From assembly GCA_965198995.1 (NCBI GenBank), contig CBDAQG010000002.1, positions 1,178,001-1,242,000 on the forward strand: a stretch of DNA of 64,000 nucleotides, written 5' to 3'. The stretch comes from CAXMMR01 sp965198995. Its GTDB lineage: Bacteria > Pseudomonadota > Alphaproteobacteria > Acetobacterales > Acetobacteraceae. Positions 16,396 to 25,098 of the stretch are shown piece after piece. Each line of letters opens with the position of its first letter. Position 1 is the first letter of the stretch. A program made the translations under genes and the position numbers. The notes beneath the pieces are model-generated. The model saw only the letters and a program-made list of their open reading frames with translations. It was not told the origin of the DNA and searched no databases.

Positions 16396-17406
16396 TCACG
16401 GGATGATCGGCTTGCCGATTGTGTTGGGGAACAGGTCGTCGAAGAAGAGGTGGACCAGGCCGACGACGCCGACATTGGTGCCGGTGGCGTGGTTGAGCGG
16501 GATCAGCGCCTCGAGGCCGAACTCGCCCCAATCGGTGAGGTAGATGACGCCGGGCGCGGCGGTCCACGTGGTGCCCTGGCTGCTCGGTCTGGACGCCGGC
16601 GAGGTCCAGGTGAACTCGACCAGCGGGATCATCTTCCCGATGAAGGAGGGCAGGCCGTAATCCTTCACCTGCGATTGCAAATAGGGGATGCTGTATTGCA
16701 GGGTGATGCCGCCGGCCCAGGCGTTGGCGTTGCCGGTGTTGAACGAGGCGGCGATGCCGCCATTGGCGGCGGCGTTGCTGGCCGGCAGGGGCACCGGCTG
16801 GGTCGCCTTCAGCTCGCGGTCGGCGATCGTGTAGCCGAGCTCGCCGGTGAGCGCGAGCGGGCGCAGCAGCGGGATCGGCAGCTCGTTCAGGCCCTTGCCG
16901 ACGTAGGCGGTGGGCGCGGTCGAGCCATAATGGTCGGCGCCGGTGTGGATGGTGCCGCTGCCGCCGAGCTCGCGGATGATGCCGAGCGAGAGGACGAACT
17001 CGTGGTCGGCGTTGGTGTAGGCCTGCCACTTGCCGGTGATGAGGATGTTCTCGAAGCCGGCCTGGGTCTTGGCGCCGTTTTGCTGCTGGATGTCGTAGCC
17101 GTCGTTGACGATCAGCGCGGTGTTCGAGGTGATCGTCTTGTCGTATTCGAAGCCGAGATCGACCTCGTGGGTGGGGCCGGTGCCGCCATCGGCGGGGCCG
17201 CGGACATAGGTGAAGGCGGGCAGGGAGGCCTCGTCGGCGACGCCGGGGTCGTCGATGGTCAGGGTGACGGGGAACAGGCGGACGCCGGCGATGACGTGCG
17301 CGGTTGCGGGCGTCACGAGCAGACATAGTGCCGTCGATGTCAGTGCGAGCAGCAGCATATGCGGCCGTATTGCCTTGACCATCGCCGTTCGGCTCAGCAG
17401 AAGCAC
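16396..17406 (-). CDS. Predicted outer-membrane beta-barrel protein in the copC operon
   Basis: A protein of about 330 residues with an N-terminal signal ('HMLLLALTSTALCLLVTPAT', then AHV). The mature part is rich in alternating hydrophobic and aromatic strands and ends in strand-like sequence. 'HEVDLGFEYDKTITSNTALI' and 'FVLSLGIIRELGGSG' suggest a channel or transport-related barrel. The start is either GTG 17406 or ATG 17382 (MVKAIRPHM); the second puts the signal peptide nearer the terminus. Its partner copC and the TonB receptor upstream suggest metal handling. The family is not firmly recognised. Confidence 0.65.
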   Translation of the reverse strand: MLLLSRTAMVKAIRPHMLLLALTSTALCLLVTPATAHVIAGVRLFPVTLTIDDPGVADEASLPAFTYVRGPADGGTGPTHEVDLGFEYDKTITSNTALIVNDGYDIQQQNGAKTQAGFENILITGKWQAYTNADHEFVLSLGIIRELGGSGTIHTGADHYGSTAPTAYVGKGLNELPIPLLRPLALTGELGYTIADRELKATQPVPLPASNAAANGGIAASFNTGNANAWAGGITLQYSIPYLQSQVKDYGLPSFIGKMIPLVEFTWTSPASRPSSQGTTWTAAPGVIYLTDWGEFGLEALIPLNHATGTNVGVVGLVHLFFDDLFPNTIGKPIIP

Positions 17407-17435
17407 GCCGACGACTCACCGCCGTTCGTAAACAC

Positions 17436-17456
17436 GTCGATAAGCGACTTATCGAC
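17436..17456. promoter_or_regulatory. Perfect palindrome upstream of the copC operon
   Basis: GTCGATAAG-CGA-CTTATCGAC, nine-base arms around a three-base centre, sits 30-75 bases upstream of the two candidate starts of the outer-membrane protein gene. The spacing and symmetry fit a repressor or activator operator. No T-tract follows, so a terminator is less likely. Confidence 0.55.
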
Positions 17457-17677
17457 TGATCGACGACGCGCGGACACCAGCGTTATACGCCGGCGATCAA
17501 GTGCTCCCTTCCAGCAAATCGCGTCCTTTTCGTGATGCAGGCTGTTCGAACGAGCCTCCGGAGGTTTTGGCCGAGTGGAGACGCCGGCCATTCCTGATTT
17601 TCTGCGCATTGCGGCCGAACGACTCTTCATACGATGCAGCAGCAATCATTGCCAGCATCGCTCATCCTGATCTCCGC

Positions 17678-19930
17678 TCAAAATGTCCCGGTGAGCCCGA
17701 AACGGGCGGAGATCGGTTCGAGCGGGTGAAACGTGGCGCCGGACTCGGGGGCCGCAGTGGGACTGACCTGGTATTCGTAGGCATATTGCGAAGCGTAGGC
17801 CCGGCTGTAGAAGGTGTTGAAGACGCTGATGACGGCTTTCAGGTGGGCGTTGATCTTGTAGCCGACATCCACATTCAATTCCTTGTAGCCGTCCGATCGC
17901 AGCGAATTGTCTTCAACGAGCGGGTAGCCGCCGAGCCAGCGGAACTGGGCGCCGCCATACCAGCGGCCGACATTGTCAACGATCGCGCCGAACGAGCCGA
18001 TGAAGTTCGGCGCTTGAGGGATGTAGAGGCCAGGCACGCCATAAGCGGCGATGTTTCCGATGAAATAGCGACTATGCGTAAAGTTGAGGTCTGCACTCAG
18101 CTCAATCCAAGAATAGGGCTTATACTGATCGGATATCTCGATGCCACGAAGCCGGGCCGGCGGGCCGGCATCGTCGACACCGTTATCCGCGTCGTAGGTC
18201 AGGAAGGATGCGAAGTCGAGGGAGAAGGCGGCGAACGTAATTTGCTGCTTGGGCAAGATGTTCATCCGCATGCCGAGCTCTTCGCTGGTGATCTTGGTGA
18301 GGAACGGCGTGCCCCGAATGTCGCTGTTAATCCCCAATGCAGGGATCGAGCCGACCACACCACGCAGATCATTGCTGTGGAAGCCGCGGCCGGCGCTCAC
18401 GTAGAACTCGGTCTTGTACCAAGGTCCGAAGATCAGGCTGCCCTTGGGCTGCAGAAGGGTTTTCTGCGTGCTGCCGCGGAAGTTGTTGAGCAGATTCTCG
18501 TCATTGCCAGCATAATAGTCGTCGCGCAGTCCCACGACCGTTCTGAACCAGGGCAGCCAGTGGAACGTGTTCTGGCCGTAGATCGCCAGATTGGCGAGCT
18601 CGACGCGATCCTGATTGCACTCGTAGAGACCGCCGCCGCCCAGATTATCCGGGCAGACCGGCAGGACGACACGATCCTTCGTGTGGCGACGATCGATGTA
18701 TTCGTCGTCGTAACGGCCCTGCAGCCCGAGCTGGGTCTCGGAGTCGAGACCGCCGATGGTGTCGACACGCGTGTAAGTCGTGGTGCCGCCTGTCGTCACC
18801 CGGCTTTCGTCCTGCTGCTCCTGGTCACCGTTGATCGGGTCGACGAGGTAGTGAGTGAAGTCGTTCCACAGGGTGAGGCGCGAGCTGACCGCGTAGGCGC
18901 TGGTGACAAGGCGCCAATTATCACCGCTGATGTAGTCATGACCCGACAGGCTGAACCTCTGATTGAACGCCCCATCGGTCGGATCCAGTGTGCCGTAGCG
19001 GGTGATCAAACCGTCGTCGAGCGCGCTCACCGGTTGATCGGTCGTGTTGCTCGACTGGCTGCGGAAGGCCTGGACGGTGAGGTCGTAACCATCGCTCGTG
19101 GTGCCGCTGACGTAGTGCAGGGCGCCGTTCAAGCCGCGATAATTGTCGGGATGCGCCCAGGGACCATTCAGGTGGGAGATCGCGCCCGCGGCGGTCAGAC
19201 GATCGCCATTCGGGAAGTAGTAGGTGCCGCCGGCGAACACGCGTTCGTCACCAAGCGTGCCGACGCTGACCGCGATCTGATCGGCGATGGCATCGGCGAG
19301 CTTGATGTGAGCGGACCCCAGGCCTGCGAAATCGCCGACATTCCCGTAGAACGGACCCTTGGTGTAGTCCAGGCCGTTGGCGAGTTCCGGCATGAACGAG
19401 TTCAGCAGCGTGTAGCCTTGACCATGTGCGTGAGTGGGCTCGTTGTAAGGCACGTCATCGATGAACGTTGCGAAGTCGGTGCCATGATCGAGGTTGAAGC
19501 CACGGATCAGGTACTGGTTCGCCTTGCCTTCGCCGGAATGGATGGTGACCACCAGTCCCGGGACCGACTCCAGGAGCTGCCCGACGCGATAGACGGGCCG
19601 AAGGTTCAGTTCCTCCTGCGTCACAGACCCTGAACTAGCAGTGCTCGCCACGCCCAGTTCATTCTTCCTGGACACGACCTTGACCGTGTCGATGGCAAGC
19701 TTGGTTCCGGACGTGGGTGCGGCGGACCTAAATCCGCTTGTTTTGGCGTGGCTGTGCTTTGGCGGCTTGCGGTGTGGCGATGCAGGCGCGAGGGGCTGGC
19801 TGGTTTGCACGGCAGCTGCATCGGCTGCGACCGCGGGTGATGTCGCGATCCCCGAGGCGACAAACAGCAACACAAAGGCTGGCGCCACCAGTGTCGCGCT
19901 TTGTCTCGCAGGTGGAATTCGATCGAGCAT
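17678..19930 (-). CDS. TonB-dependent outer-membrane receptor
   Basis: A 750-residue TonB receptor from Met 19930 (MLDRIPPARQSATLVAPAFV) with a signal peptide and an unusually long His/Lys/Pro linker ('HRKPPKHSHAKTSGF') before the plug. Plug motifs are 'PVYRVGQLLESVPGLVVTIH', 'YLIRGFNLDHGTDFATFIDD' and 'GFYGNVGDF'-like sequence; a 22-strand barrel follows, and the protein ends in '...RFGLTGTF' with the terminal Phe used for barrel assembly. It imports a ligand using TonB energy. The neighbouring copC operon points to a metal or metal complex; the ligand is not determined. Confidence 0.88.
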   Translation of the reverse strand: MLDRIPPARQSATLVAPAFVLLFVASGIATSPAVAADAAAVQTSQPLAPASPHRKPPKHSHAKTSGFRSAAPTSGTKLAIDTVKVVSRKNELGVASTASSGSVTQEELNLRPVYRVGQLLESVPGLVVTIHSGEGKANQYLIRGFNLDHGTDFATFIDDVPYNEPTHAHGQGYTLLNSFMPELANGLDYTKGPFYGNVGDFAGLGSAHIKLADAIADQIAVSVGTLGDERVFAGGTYYFPNGDRLTAAGAISHLNGPWAHPDNYRGLNGALHYVSGTTSDGYDLTVQAFRSQSSNTTDQPVSALDDGLITRYGTLDPTDGAFNQRFSLSGHDYISGDNWRLVTSAYAVSSRLTLWNDFTHYLVDPINGDQEQQDESRVTTGGTTTYTRVDTIGGLDSETQLGLQGRYDDEYIDRRHTKDRVVLPVCPDNLGGGGLYECNQDRVELANLAIYGQNTFHWLPWFRTVVGLRDDYYAGNDENLLNNFRGSTQKTLLQPKGSLIFGPWYKTEFYVSAGRGFHSNDLRGVVGSIPALGINSDIRGTPFLTKITSEELGMRMNILPKQQITFAAFSLDFASFLTYDADNGVDDAGPPARLRGIEISDQYKPYSWIELSADLNFTHSRYFIGNIAAYGVPGLYIPQAPNFIGSFGAIVDNVGRWYGGAQFRWLGGYPLVEDNSLRSDGYKELNVDVGYKINAHLKAVISVFNTFYSRAYASQYAYEYQVSPTAAPESGATFHPLEPISARFGLTGTF

Positions 19931-20706
19931 CGGCAGCCTTTCGGGCGCGTGTTCGCAACCGGCGAACAAAGACCGTTCAAGTCGATGAGCGCTGGTGAAG
20001 AAACTCAGCTGACGCGCTGACCGCCACGCCGTTGTGACGCTAACATCAGCAAGTCGAATGCTGTAAGCACAAGTCCTGGCGGCAGGACAAGCTCTAAACG
20101 AGCTGTAGCGACGTGCTTAGCACCTAGTAATCCCGCACCTGACCCTCGTTGGTCAGTAACGACGCGATCAGAGTAGCTGATTACGACGAAGCGTCAAGAC
20201 TTTTTGAAAGCCGGCTCGATCAAGACGCTGAAGGTGCTAGTTTAGGGTAGGGGGGTATACTAGTCACGAGGGAGTCACAGCGACATTAAAGTGACCGTCG
20301 CATGATTTAGCTCGCTAGCCGACCCGGCACTACGGCATGGTTAGTGGACCATCATTACGAGCATGGGAGCCTTGACGCATACAATTGGGCAGAAATGCAA
20401 GCTTCTCGCTTGCATCCACAGAGTGTTTGGGTCAAATCGGACCTGCTGGCGTGACGCCTCTTGCTAACCGTGCGGGGGTTCTCCGCCAGGGGCGGCTCGC
20501 CAGAGGGTGATAGGGACATGGATGCCAACCTGCCGGCAGCTCAGACATTTTAGTCGCCATCAGAGGCCGCCAAGTTGCCAGACGCACCAGTCAGGCCTCT
20601 CGGCTCAACTCGGTTGCTGATTGTCGCGGCGATCATACAGAGATCGCTGAGGTGAGGACGGCTTCGGGCCTGAAAGTCGTCATTCGAGGGAGTGACTCAA
20701 GCAATC
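19931..20706. other. Long intergenic region upstream of the TonB receptor and DUF1636 gene
   Basis: About 775 bases with no supported gene. It carries the likely promoters of the divergent TonB receptor and DUF1636 genes and the G-tract element at 20243-20263. I looked for a cobalamin riboswitch, because DUF1636 genes often follow one, and found no convincing B12-box core. Confidence 0.5.
20243..20263 (+). promoter_or_regulatory. Possible CsoR/RcnR-family operator
   Basis: TAGGGTAGGGGGGTATACTA contains a six-G tract flanked by TA-rich arms, the general layout of operators bound by CsoR/RcnR/FrmR repressors (for example TACT-G6-N-AGTA for RcnR). The arms are only partly symmetric. It lies between the TonB receptor and DUF1636 genes. 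No csoR-type gene is in the window. Confidence 0.35.
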
Positions 20707-21120
20707 ATGAGCGACCTCATTGAAGCGGTCTTGTTGGTGTGCACGAGGTGCAACTACGCCGACACGCAGCACGGGCAGACCGGACTCCGCAGCGGACGCA
20801 AGCTGCTCGAGGCAATCCAAGCTTTACCGAAACCCCTTGCGGCGATCCATGTGCAGCCAATCGCGTGTCTGTCCGGGTGCAAGCGGGCGTGCACCGTCGC
20901 TTTGACCGGGCCCGGCAAGGTGGGCGACCTGTTCGGCGATCTGCCGCCTGATGCAAACGCTGCATCCGCAGTGACAACCCTCGCAGCGCGCTACGTAAAG
21001 GCCCCGAACGGCTACCTGCCGCGTGCCTCACGACCGACCCTGCTGCGCGACGGTATCCTGGCGCGGCTCCCTCCTGTCGACTGGGCTGGAAGCGGAGAGA
21101 TCATATGGCCAACGAGTTGA
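20707..21120 (+). CDS. DUF1636 metal-binding-like protein
   Basis: A 137-residue protein of the DUF1636 type with two cysteine clusters: 'VLLVCTRCNYADTQHG' near the N-terminus and 'ACLSGCKRACTVALTGPGKV' around residue 58, plus the C-terminal 'RPTLLRDGILARLPP'. The family is predicted to bind metal and often sits with cobalt or cobalamin genes; that link is not visible here. ATG 20707 (MSDLIEAV) was chosen; GTG 20692 is an alternative, but GAGGG lies directly against it. The DUF1636 C-terminus overlaps a truncated downstream gene. Confidence 0.8.
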   Translation: MSDLIEAVLLVCTRCNYADTQHGQTGLRSGRKLLEAIQALPKPLAAIHVQPIACLSGCKRACTVALTGPGKVGDLFGDLPPDANAASAVTTLAARYVKAPNGYLPRASRPTLLRDGILARLPPVDWAGSGEIIWPTS

Positions 21121-21149
21121 TCACCGGCGGTCATCTAGTCAAATCCTGA
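21105..21149 (+). pseudogene. N-terminal stub resembling a thiamine-pyrophosphate enzyme
   Basis: ATG 21105, with GGAGAG eight bases upstream, reads MANELITGGHLVKS and stops. 'ITGGHLV' is the usual opening of acetolactate-synthase-like ThDP enzymes. The next 400 bases hold only short open fragments in different frames, none clearly matching the rest of the enzyme. It overlaps the end of the DUF1636 gene as an operon partner would. A tiny match, so confidence is low. Confidence 0.3.
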
Positions 21150-21566
21150 CATCGAAGGCGGCGTCGGCCGAGCGCCTGGGATGCCGCATGCGATCGAGAT
21201 CGTTGCGTCGGCAGTTCTTGCCGATGGAAGACAGGGCTCAAGAGCAGAGGTGCTGGAGAGCGTCGCGGCCGGGCTTCCCTGCGTCATGACGGTGGTGGCG
21301 CCGACGGGAACGAGCTGTGGTCGGGTCTGCGGCGGCGCCTCGATGACAGTTCGGGCGAACCGGCATCTGCCTCGATATGGCCGAGCGCGCGCCGTTTCCG
21401 ATCCGGCTGGATGAGCCTGGCCCAGCTATGTCGACGATTAGCAGGTTTGGTGGGTGGTGGACATAAGCGCATGGGTCACAAGAGGCTGTCCCATCGTCTC
21501 GGCACCCGTTCTTCATACGGGCGGCTTAACCTGAAAACGGGCTCTGCAAACGCACGAGAGAACGAC
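21150..21566. other. Degraded intergenic stretch
   Basis: No intact gene. Short protein-like fragments appear (for example 'DMAERAPFPIRLDEPGPAMS' near 21380-21440 on the plus strand), but I could not place them in a family. The stretch may be the residue of the gene that started at 21105. Confidence 0.35.
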
Positions 21567-22109
21567 ATGACCGAGAAAGCGCCTACGATTGTCAACATGC
21601 ACACGGCGCCGGAAATCGCGGCCGACGTGCCGGCCTCCTGGGCGCATTTTCGGCGCGAGTTGACGCCTGCAATGGCGGAGGCGGGGCCGGGGCGTTTCGG
21701 GATGGGCCGTCTTGGCATGAACGCCAGGCGTGTGCCTCCGGGCCATAGCGCGTGCCCGGCGCACACGCACGCCATGGCCGACGAGATCTTCGTCGTGCTC
21801 GAAGGGCAGGGCCTGTTCCGCTACGGCGATCGCGTGCACGAGATCCGCCCCGGCGACTGCATTTCCTGTCCGGCCGACACGGGGATCGCCCATCAGATCG
21901 CCAACCCCGCAACCCCGGACGGCACGGGCGACCTGGTCTATCTCGCGATCGGCGCCGAGCCGCCCGGGGATGTTTGCACCTATCCGGACAACGGCCAGAT
22001 TGTGATCGATGCTCTGGGTCGCCGGGGGTTCCTGCGCGAGGCCGATTATTACGACGGGCAGCCACAACCCACGCCGATTCTGACGCACCGCCGCGACGCA
22101 CCCGTCTGA
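21567..22109 (+). CDS. Cupin-domain protein
   Basis: A 180-residue cupin starting at ATG 21567. Metal motif 1 is 'HSACPAHTHAMADEIFVVLE', followed by 'GQGLFRYGDRVHEIRPGDCI', and motif 2 is 'SCPADTGIAHQIANP'. The length and the N-terminal extension ('VPASWAHFRRELTPAMAEAG') fit sugar-isomerase-like or oxalate-binding-type cupins; the substrate is unknown. It converges with the arsM operon and may be unrelated to it. Confidence 0.75.
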   Translation: MTEKAPTIVNMHTAPEIAADVPASWAHFRRELTPAMAEAGPGRFGMGRLGMNARRVPPGHSACPAHTHAMADEIFVVLEGQGLFRYGDRVHEIRPGDCISCPADTGIAHQIANPATPDGTGDLVYLAIGAEPPGDVCTYPDNGQIVIDALGRRGFLREADYYDGQPQPTPILTHRRDAPV

Positions 22110-22304
22110 TCGGAGCGCGTCAGGCGCGCGGTCACCTTCGACACGCTCCCTGCGTATCGCTTGCGGACACGTCAGATGCCCTGTGGGCGCGGCTACGACA
22201 GTTTGCAAAGGGGCGGTCGCTGCCGGTGAGAAACCGGCAGTCCGCGTCGACGACGTCAGCACGCGAGCCGACGCCGGAGGTCATGCAAGGCTGATGATGG
22301 TCAT

Positions 22305-23351
22305 CTAACAGCAGGAGGCACCGATCGGAGGCGTGCTCGTGGTGAACGGGCTCGCCGTGCCACAGCCCGCAAAGACGCCGTAATGGGTCGAGAAGTCGCC
22401 GAAGAAGTCGAAATGTTCGGCAAAGCGCGTCTCCTTCAGCATCTTCCAGGTGTTGCCGCACACCGGGAACAGCCTGCCCGCCTCGATCTGGTGGTGGCTG
22501 TCGAGCCCGAACACGCGTTCGGCGCCGGCCAGCGTGCCGCGGTAGCGCACCGCCTGGCCATAGTCCTCGCATTGCGGCTCAAGGCCGTCGAGCTTGAACA
22601 GGCGATAGGTCGCGGCATGGAACAGGATGCCGTCGAGGCTTCGCGCGATCGCCGGGTCATCGATGCCGAGCGGACGGTCGGACACCAGCCGGGGATCGGC
22701 GAAGCCGGCGGACCTGGCGAGGCGGTCGAAGTCGCCCCAGTAGAGCGCCCCGGCCAGGCATTCGCCATGCAGCACCGGGTCGGCCAGCAGGGCGGCGGGC
22801 ACCCTGCGGTCGGCATACACGTCGGAGAAGTAGAGTTCGCCACCCGGCTTGAGCAGCCGGTGCGCGGCGGCGAACACCGCCGCCTTGTCGGCGACAAGGT
22901 TGATCACGCAGTTGGACACGACGACGTCGAACTGCGCATCGGGCAGCGGCAGCGCGTCGAGCTGCTCGATGTCGCCCTCGATGAAGCGGACGTTGGAGGC
23001 GGCATAGCCGAACCGCAGGCGATGCCACTCGAGATGGCGCTCGGCGACCGCGATCTGCGCGCGCGTCGCGTCGATGCCGGTGACGCTGCCGTGCTCGCCC
23101 ACGAGTTGGGCGAGCACGTAGGCGTCCTGGCCGGAACCCGAGCCGAGGTCGAGGATGCGGGCGCCCTCGATCGCTTCCGGCGCGACCAGTCCGCAGCCGT
23201 AATAGCGGCTGCGCACCTCCTCATGCACATGGGCGAGCGCGGCGCTGATCGCCGGCGGCGGCGCGGCGGGCGTGCAGCAGGCGTCGGTGCGGAGGTCGGC
23301 GGAGCTGGACAACACCTCGCCGTAGTAGCTGCGGCTGTTCTGGATGGTCAT
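22305..23351 (-). CDS. arsM: Arsenite S-adenosylmethionine methyltransferase
   Basis: A 348-residue ArsM. The SAM site is 'ILDLGSGSGQDAYVLAQLVG' (residues 66-85). The arsenic-binding cysteines are in place: Cys25-26 ('TDACCTP'), Cys53 ('YYGCGLV'), Cys148 ('VSNCVINL') and Cys198 ('LHGECLAGALYWGDF'); the 50-residue gap between the last two equals that in the well-studied algal enzyme. The C-terminal domain is complete and ends in Cys-Cys. It adds methyl groups to As(III). ATG 23351 was chosen over an upstream Met; it starts 27 bases after the aquaporin stop. This is the last gene of the putative arsenosugar operon. Confidence 0.93.
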   Translation of the reverse strand: MTIQNSRSYYGEVLSSSADLRTDACCTPAAPPPAISAALAHVHEEVRSRYYGCGLVAPEAIEGARILDLGSGSGQDAYVLAQLVGEHGSVTGIDATRAQIAVAERHLEWHRLRFGYAASNVRFIEGDIEQLDALPLPDAQFDVVVSNCVINLVADKAAVFAAAHRLLKPGGELYFSDVYADRRVPAALLADPVLHGECLAGALYWGDFDRLARSAGFADPRLVSDRPLGIDDPAIARSLDGILFHAATYRLFKLDGLEPQCEDYGQAVRYRGTLAGAERVFGLDSHHQIEAGRLFPVCGNTWKMLKETRFAEHFDFFGDFSTHYGVFAGCGTASPFTTSTPPIGASCC

Positions 23352-23377
23352 GGCGGGTCTTTCCAAGTGGAGCCACG

Positions 23378-24067
23378 TCAAAGCGGCGCTCTGGGGAACA
23401 GGAAACTAGCGGCTGCCGAGCCGGCCAGGGCGCCGGCGAGCTGGGCGACGATGAAGCCCGGCACGTCGGCGGGCGCGATGCCGGCGAAGCTGTCCGACAG
23501 CGAGCGGGCGATGGTGATCGCGGGATTGGCGAAGCTGGTCGACGAGGTGAACCAGTAGGCGGCGGTGATGGAGAGCGCCACCGCGGCCGCGATCGCCTCG
23601 GGCCGATGGCGCGCGGTGCCGATGATGGTGACGATCAGGCCGAAGGTCGCGACGAACTCGCCGGCCCACTGGCCGATCCCGGTCCGGCTCCTGACAGACA
23701 CCTCCACGATCGGCATGCCAAACATGAGGTGGGTGGTCCAGACGCCGCACACGCCGGCGGCGATCTGGACGGGGATGAAGGCGGCGGCCTCGCGCCACGC
23801 GATGTCGCCTCGCACCGCCGCGACCAGGGTCACCGCCGGGTTCATCTGGGCGCCGGAGATCGGCCCTAGCATGGTGATCAGGACGAACAGCATCGCGCCC
23901 GTGGCGGCGGTGTTGGCGGTCAGCGCCACGCCGGCATTGCCGCCGGAGAGGCGCTGGGCCATGACTCCCGAGCCGACGACGGACGCGAAGAGAAGGAACG
24001 AGCCGATCGCCTCGGCGGCAAGCTGGCGCGTCAATGGCGCGCGGCGGGTGATGTCGAGTTTGGTCAC
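23378..24067 (-). CDS. Aquaglyceroporin-type channel in the arsenic operon
   Basis: A 229-residue MIP-family channel with six hydrophobic segments and two half-helix motifs, 'GAQMNPAVTLV' and 'SFANPAITIARSLSD'; the selectivity Arg follows the second. MIP genes in ars operons (aqpS type) pass arsenite across the membrane. It lies between the radical SAM gene and arsM in the same direction, so it probably moves As(OH)3 or an organoarsenical. Direction of flux cannot be told from sequence. Confidence 0.88.
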   Translation of the reverse strand: MTKLDITRRAPLTRQLAAEAIGSFLLFASVVGSGVMAQRLSGGNAGVALTANTAATGAMLFVLITMLGPISGAQMNPAVTLVAAVRGDIAWREAAAFIPVQIAAGVCGVWTTHLMFGMPIVEVSVRSRTGIGQWAGEFVATFGLIVTIIGTARHRPEAIAAAVALSITAAYWFTSSTSFANPAITIARSLSDSFAGIAPADVPGFIVAQLAGALAGSAAASFLFPRAPL

Positions 24068-24114
24068 GGCCGCCGGTTTTGGTTACGGCCGCCGGTATTG
24101 CTCAGGGCGAGCGA

Positions 24115-25098
24115 TCAGCGCGAACAGCTGGCGCCGCCGAGCACGCAGAAGCGCGCGCAATGCGGGTGGTTGAGCGAGACGTCGCCCGCCGCCTCGCTGA
24201 GCGACGCCCCCATGTCGAAGCCGGCATTGAAGGGGATCAGCGTGCAGGCGGCGACGCGTGGCGACGCCTCGCCGCGGCGATGCACGACCATCCGGCTGGT
24301 GGCGCACATCACGTCAAGCGGGGACTTGCCGAGGATGCCCCAGCAGGCCGTCGTGATCTCGGGGACGTCGAGCTGCGCATCCATCTCCGGGAACAGCACC
24401 AGGCGGGACGGATCAGCGACGTCGAGCCTGACGCCTTCGGCGGTGAACAGGGCGTGATAGCCGGCGCGGGCGGCCGCCTCGGTCTCGTGGCCGAGATGGC
24501 GGCCGGCGACGGCGATCCGAAAACCGTGCGTCGACAGCCAGCGCAGGCCGCTCAGCGCGCTGCTCCAGCTGCCCGCGCCGCGCTCCGCCTCGTGCACGCT
24601 TTCGGTGTAATGATCGAGGCTGACGCGCAGCGTCAGGCGGTCGCCGTGCGCGCGCAGCAGCGCCAGGAGCGGCGTCTCGTAGCGCCGCATCGGACGCATG
24701 GCGTTGGTGAGGACGATCACCTGCCGGCCGCGGCCGAGCGCGTTCTCGATCATCGTGGCGATCTCACGATTGAGGAACGGCTCGCCGCCGGTGAAGCCGA
24801 TCTCGCGCGTCGGCAGCCGCAAAGCCTCGACCTCGTCGAGGTAACGGGTGACGTCGGCGGCGGCGAGGTAGATCAGGGCGTCGTTGGTGGGTGAGCTCTC
24901 GATGTAGCAGTTGGCGCAGGCGATGTTGCAGAGCGTGCCGGTGTTGAACCAGAGGGTTTGCAGCGCCGCCAGCGAGACCGTCGCGCGCGGCTCGCCGGCC
25001 GCCGTCCAGGCCGGATCGGCGAACTTGGCCTGGGAGAGCGGTAGCCCGCCATCGATGGCGAAGGGCGATCGCGTGGGGGTGGTGCGGGCGGCGCTCAT
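24115..25098 (-). CDS. Radical SAM enzyme of the arsenosugar-type operon
   Basis: A 327-residue radical SAM protein with the iron-sulfur motif Cys57-x3-Cys61-x2-Cys64 ('GTLCNIACANCYIESSP') and 'EIGFTGGEPFLNREI' for SAM binding. Four further Cys near the C-terminus ('HPHCARFCVLGGASCSR') may ligate a second cluster. It starts at ATG 25098, overlapping the flavoprotein stop as ATGA. Operon position matches ArsS, which forms the adenosyl-arsenic bond, but the motif context ('LWFNTGTLCN') and C-terminus differ from the ArsS/DUF3641 proteins I know, so I leave the symbol empty. It may be a different radical SAM family with the same or a related job. Confidence 0.85.
   Translation of the reverse strand: MSAARTTPTRSPFAIDGGLPLSQAKFADPAWTAAGEPRATVSLAALQTLWFNTGTLCNIACANCYIESSPTNDALIYLAAADVTRYLDEVEALRLPTREIGFTGGEPFLNREIATMIENALGRGRQVIVLTNAMRPMRRYETPLLALLRAHGDRLTLRVSLDHYTESVHEAERGAGSWSSALSGLRWLSTHGFRIAVAGRHLGHETEAAARAGYHALFTAEGVRLDVADPSRLVLFPEMDAQLDVPEITTACWGILGKSPLDVMCATSRMVVHRRGEASPRVAACTLIPFNAGFDMGASLSEAAGDVSLNHPHCARFCVLGGASCSR

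Noticed and set aside
17501..19633. Plus-strand 710-codon frame over the TonB receptor
   Set aside because: The minus strand encodes signal peptide, plug and barrel motifs; the plus reading has none.
22160..22290. Possible cobalamin riboswitch (GCCGGTGAGAAACCGGC with a later GAGCC)
   Set aside because: The conserved CCCCGCAACTGT-like core and the proper spacing are absent, and no gene lies downstream on that strand.
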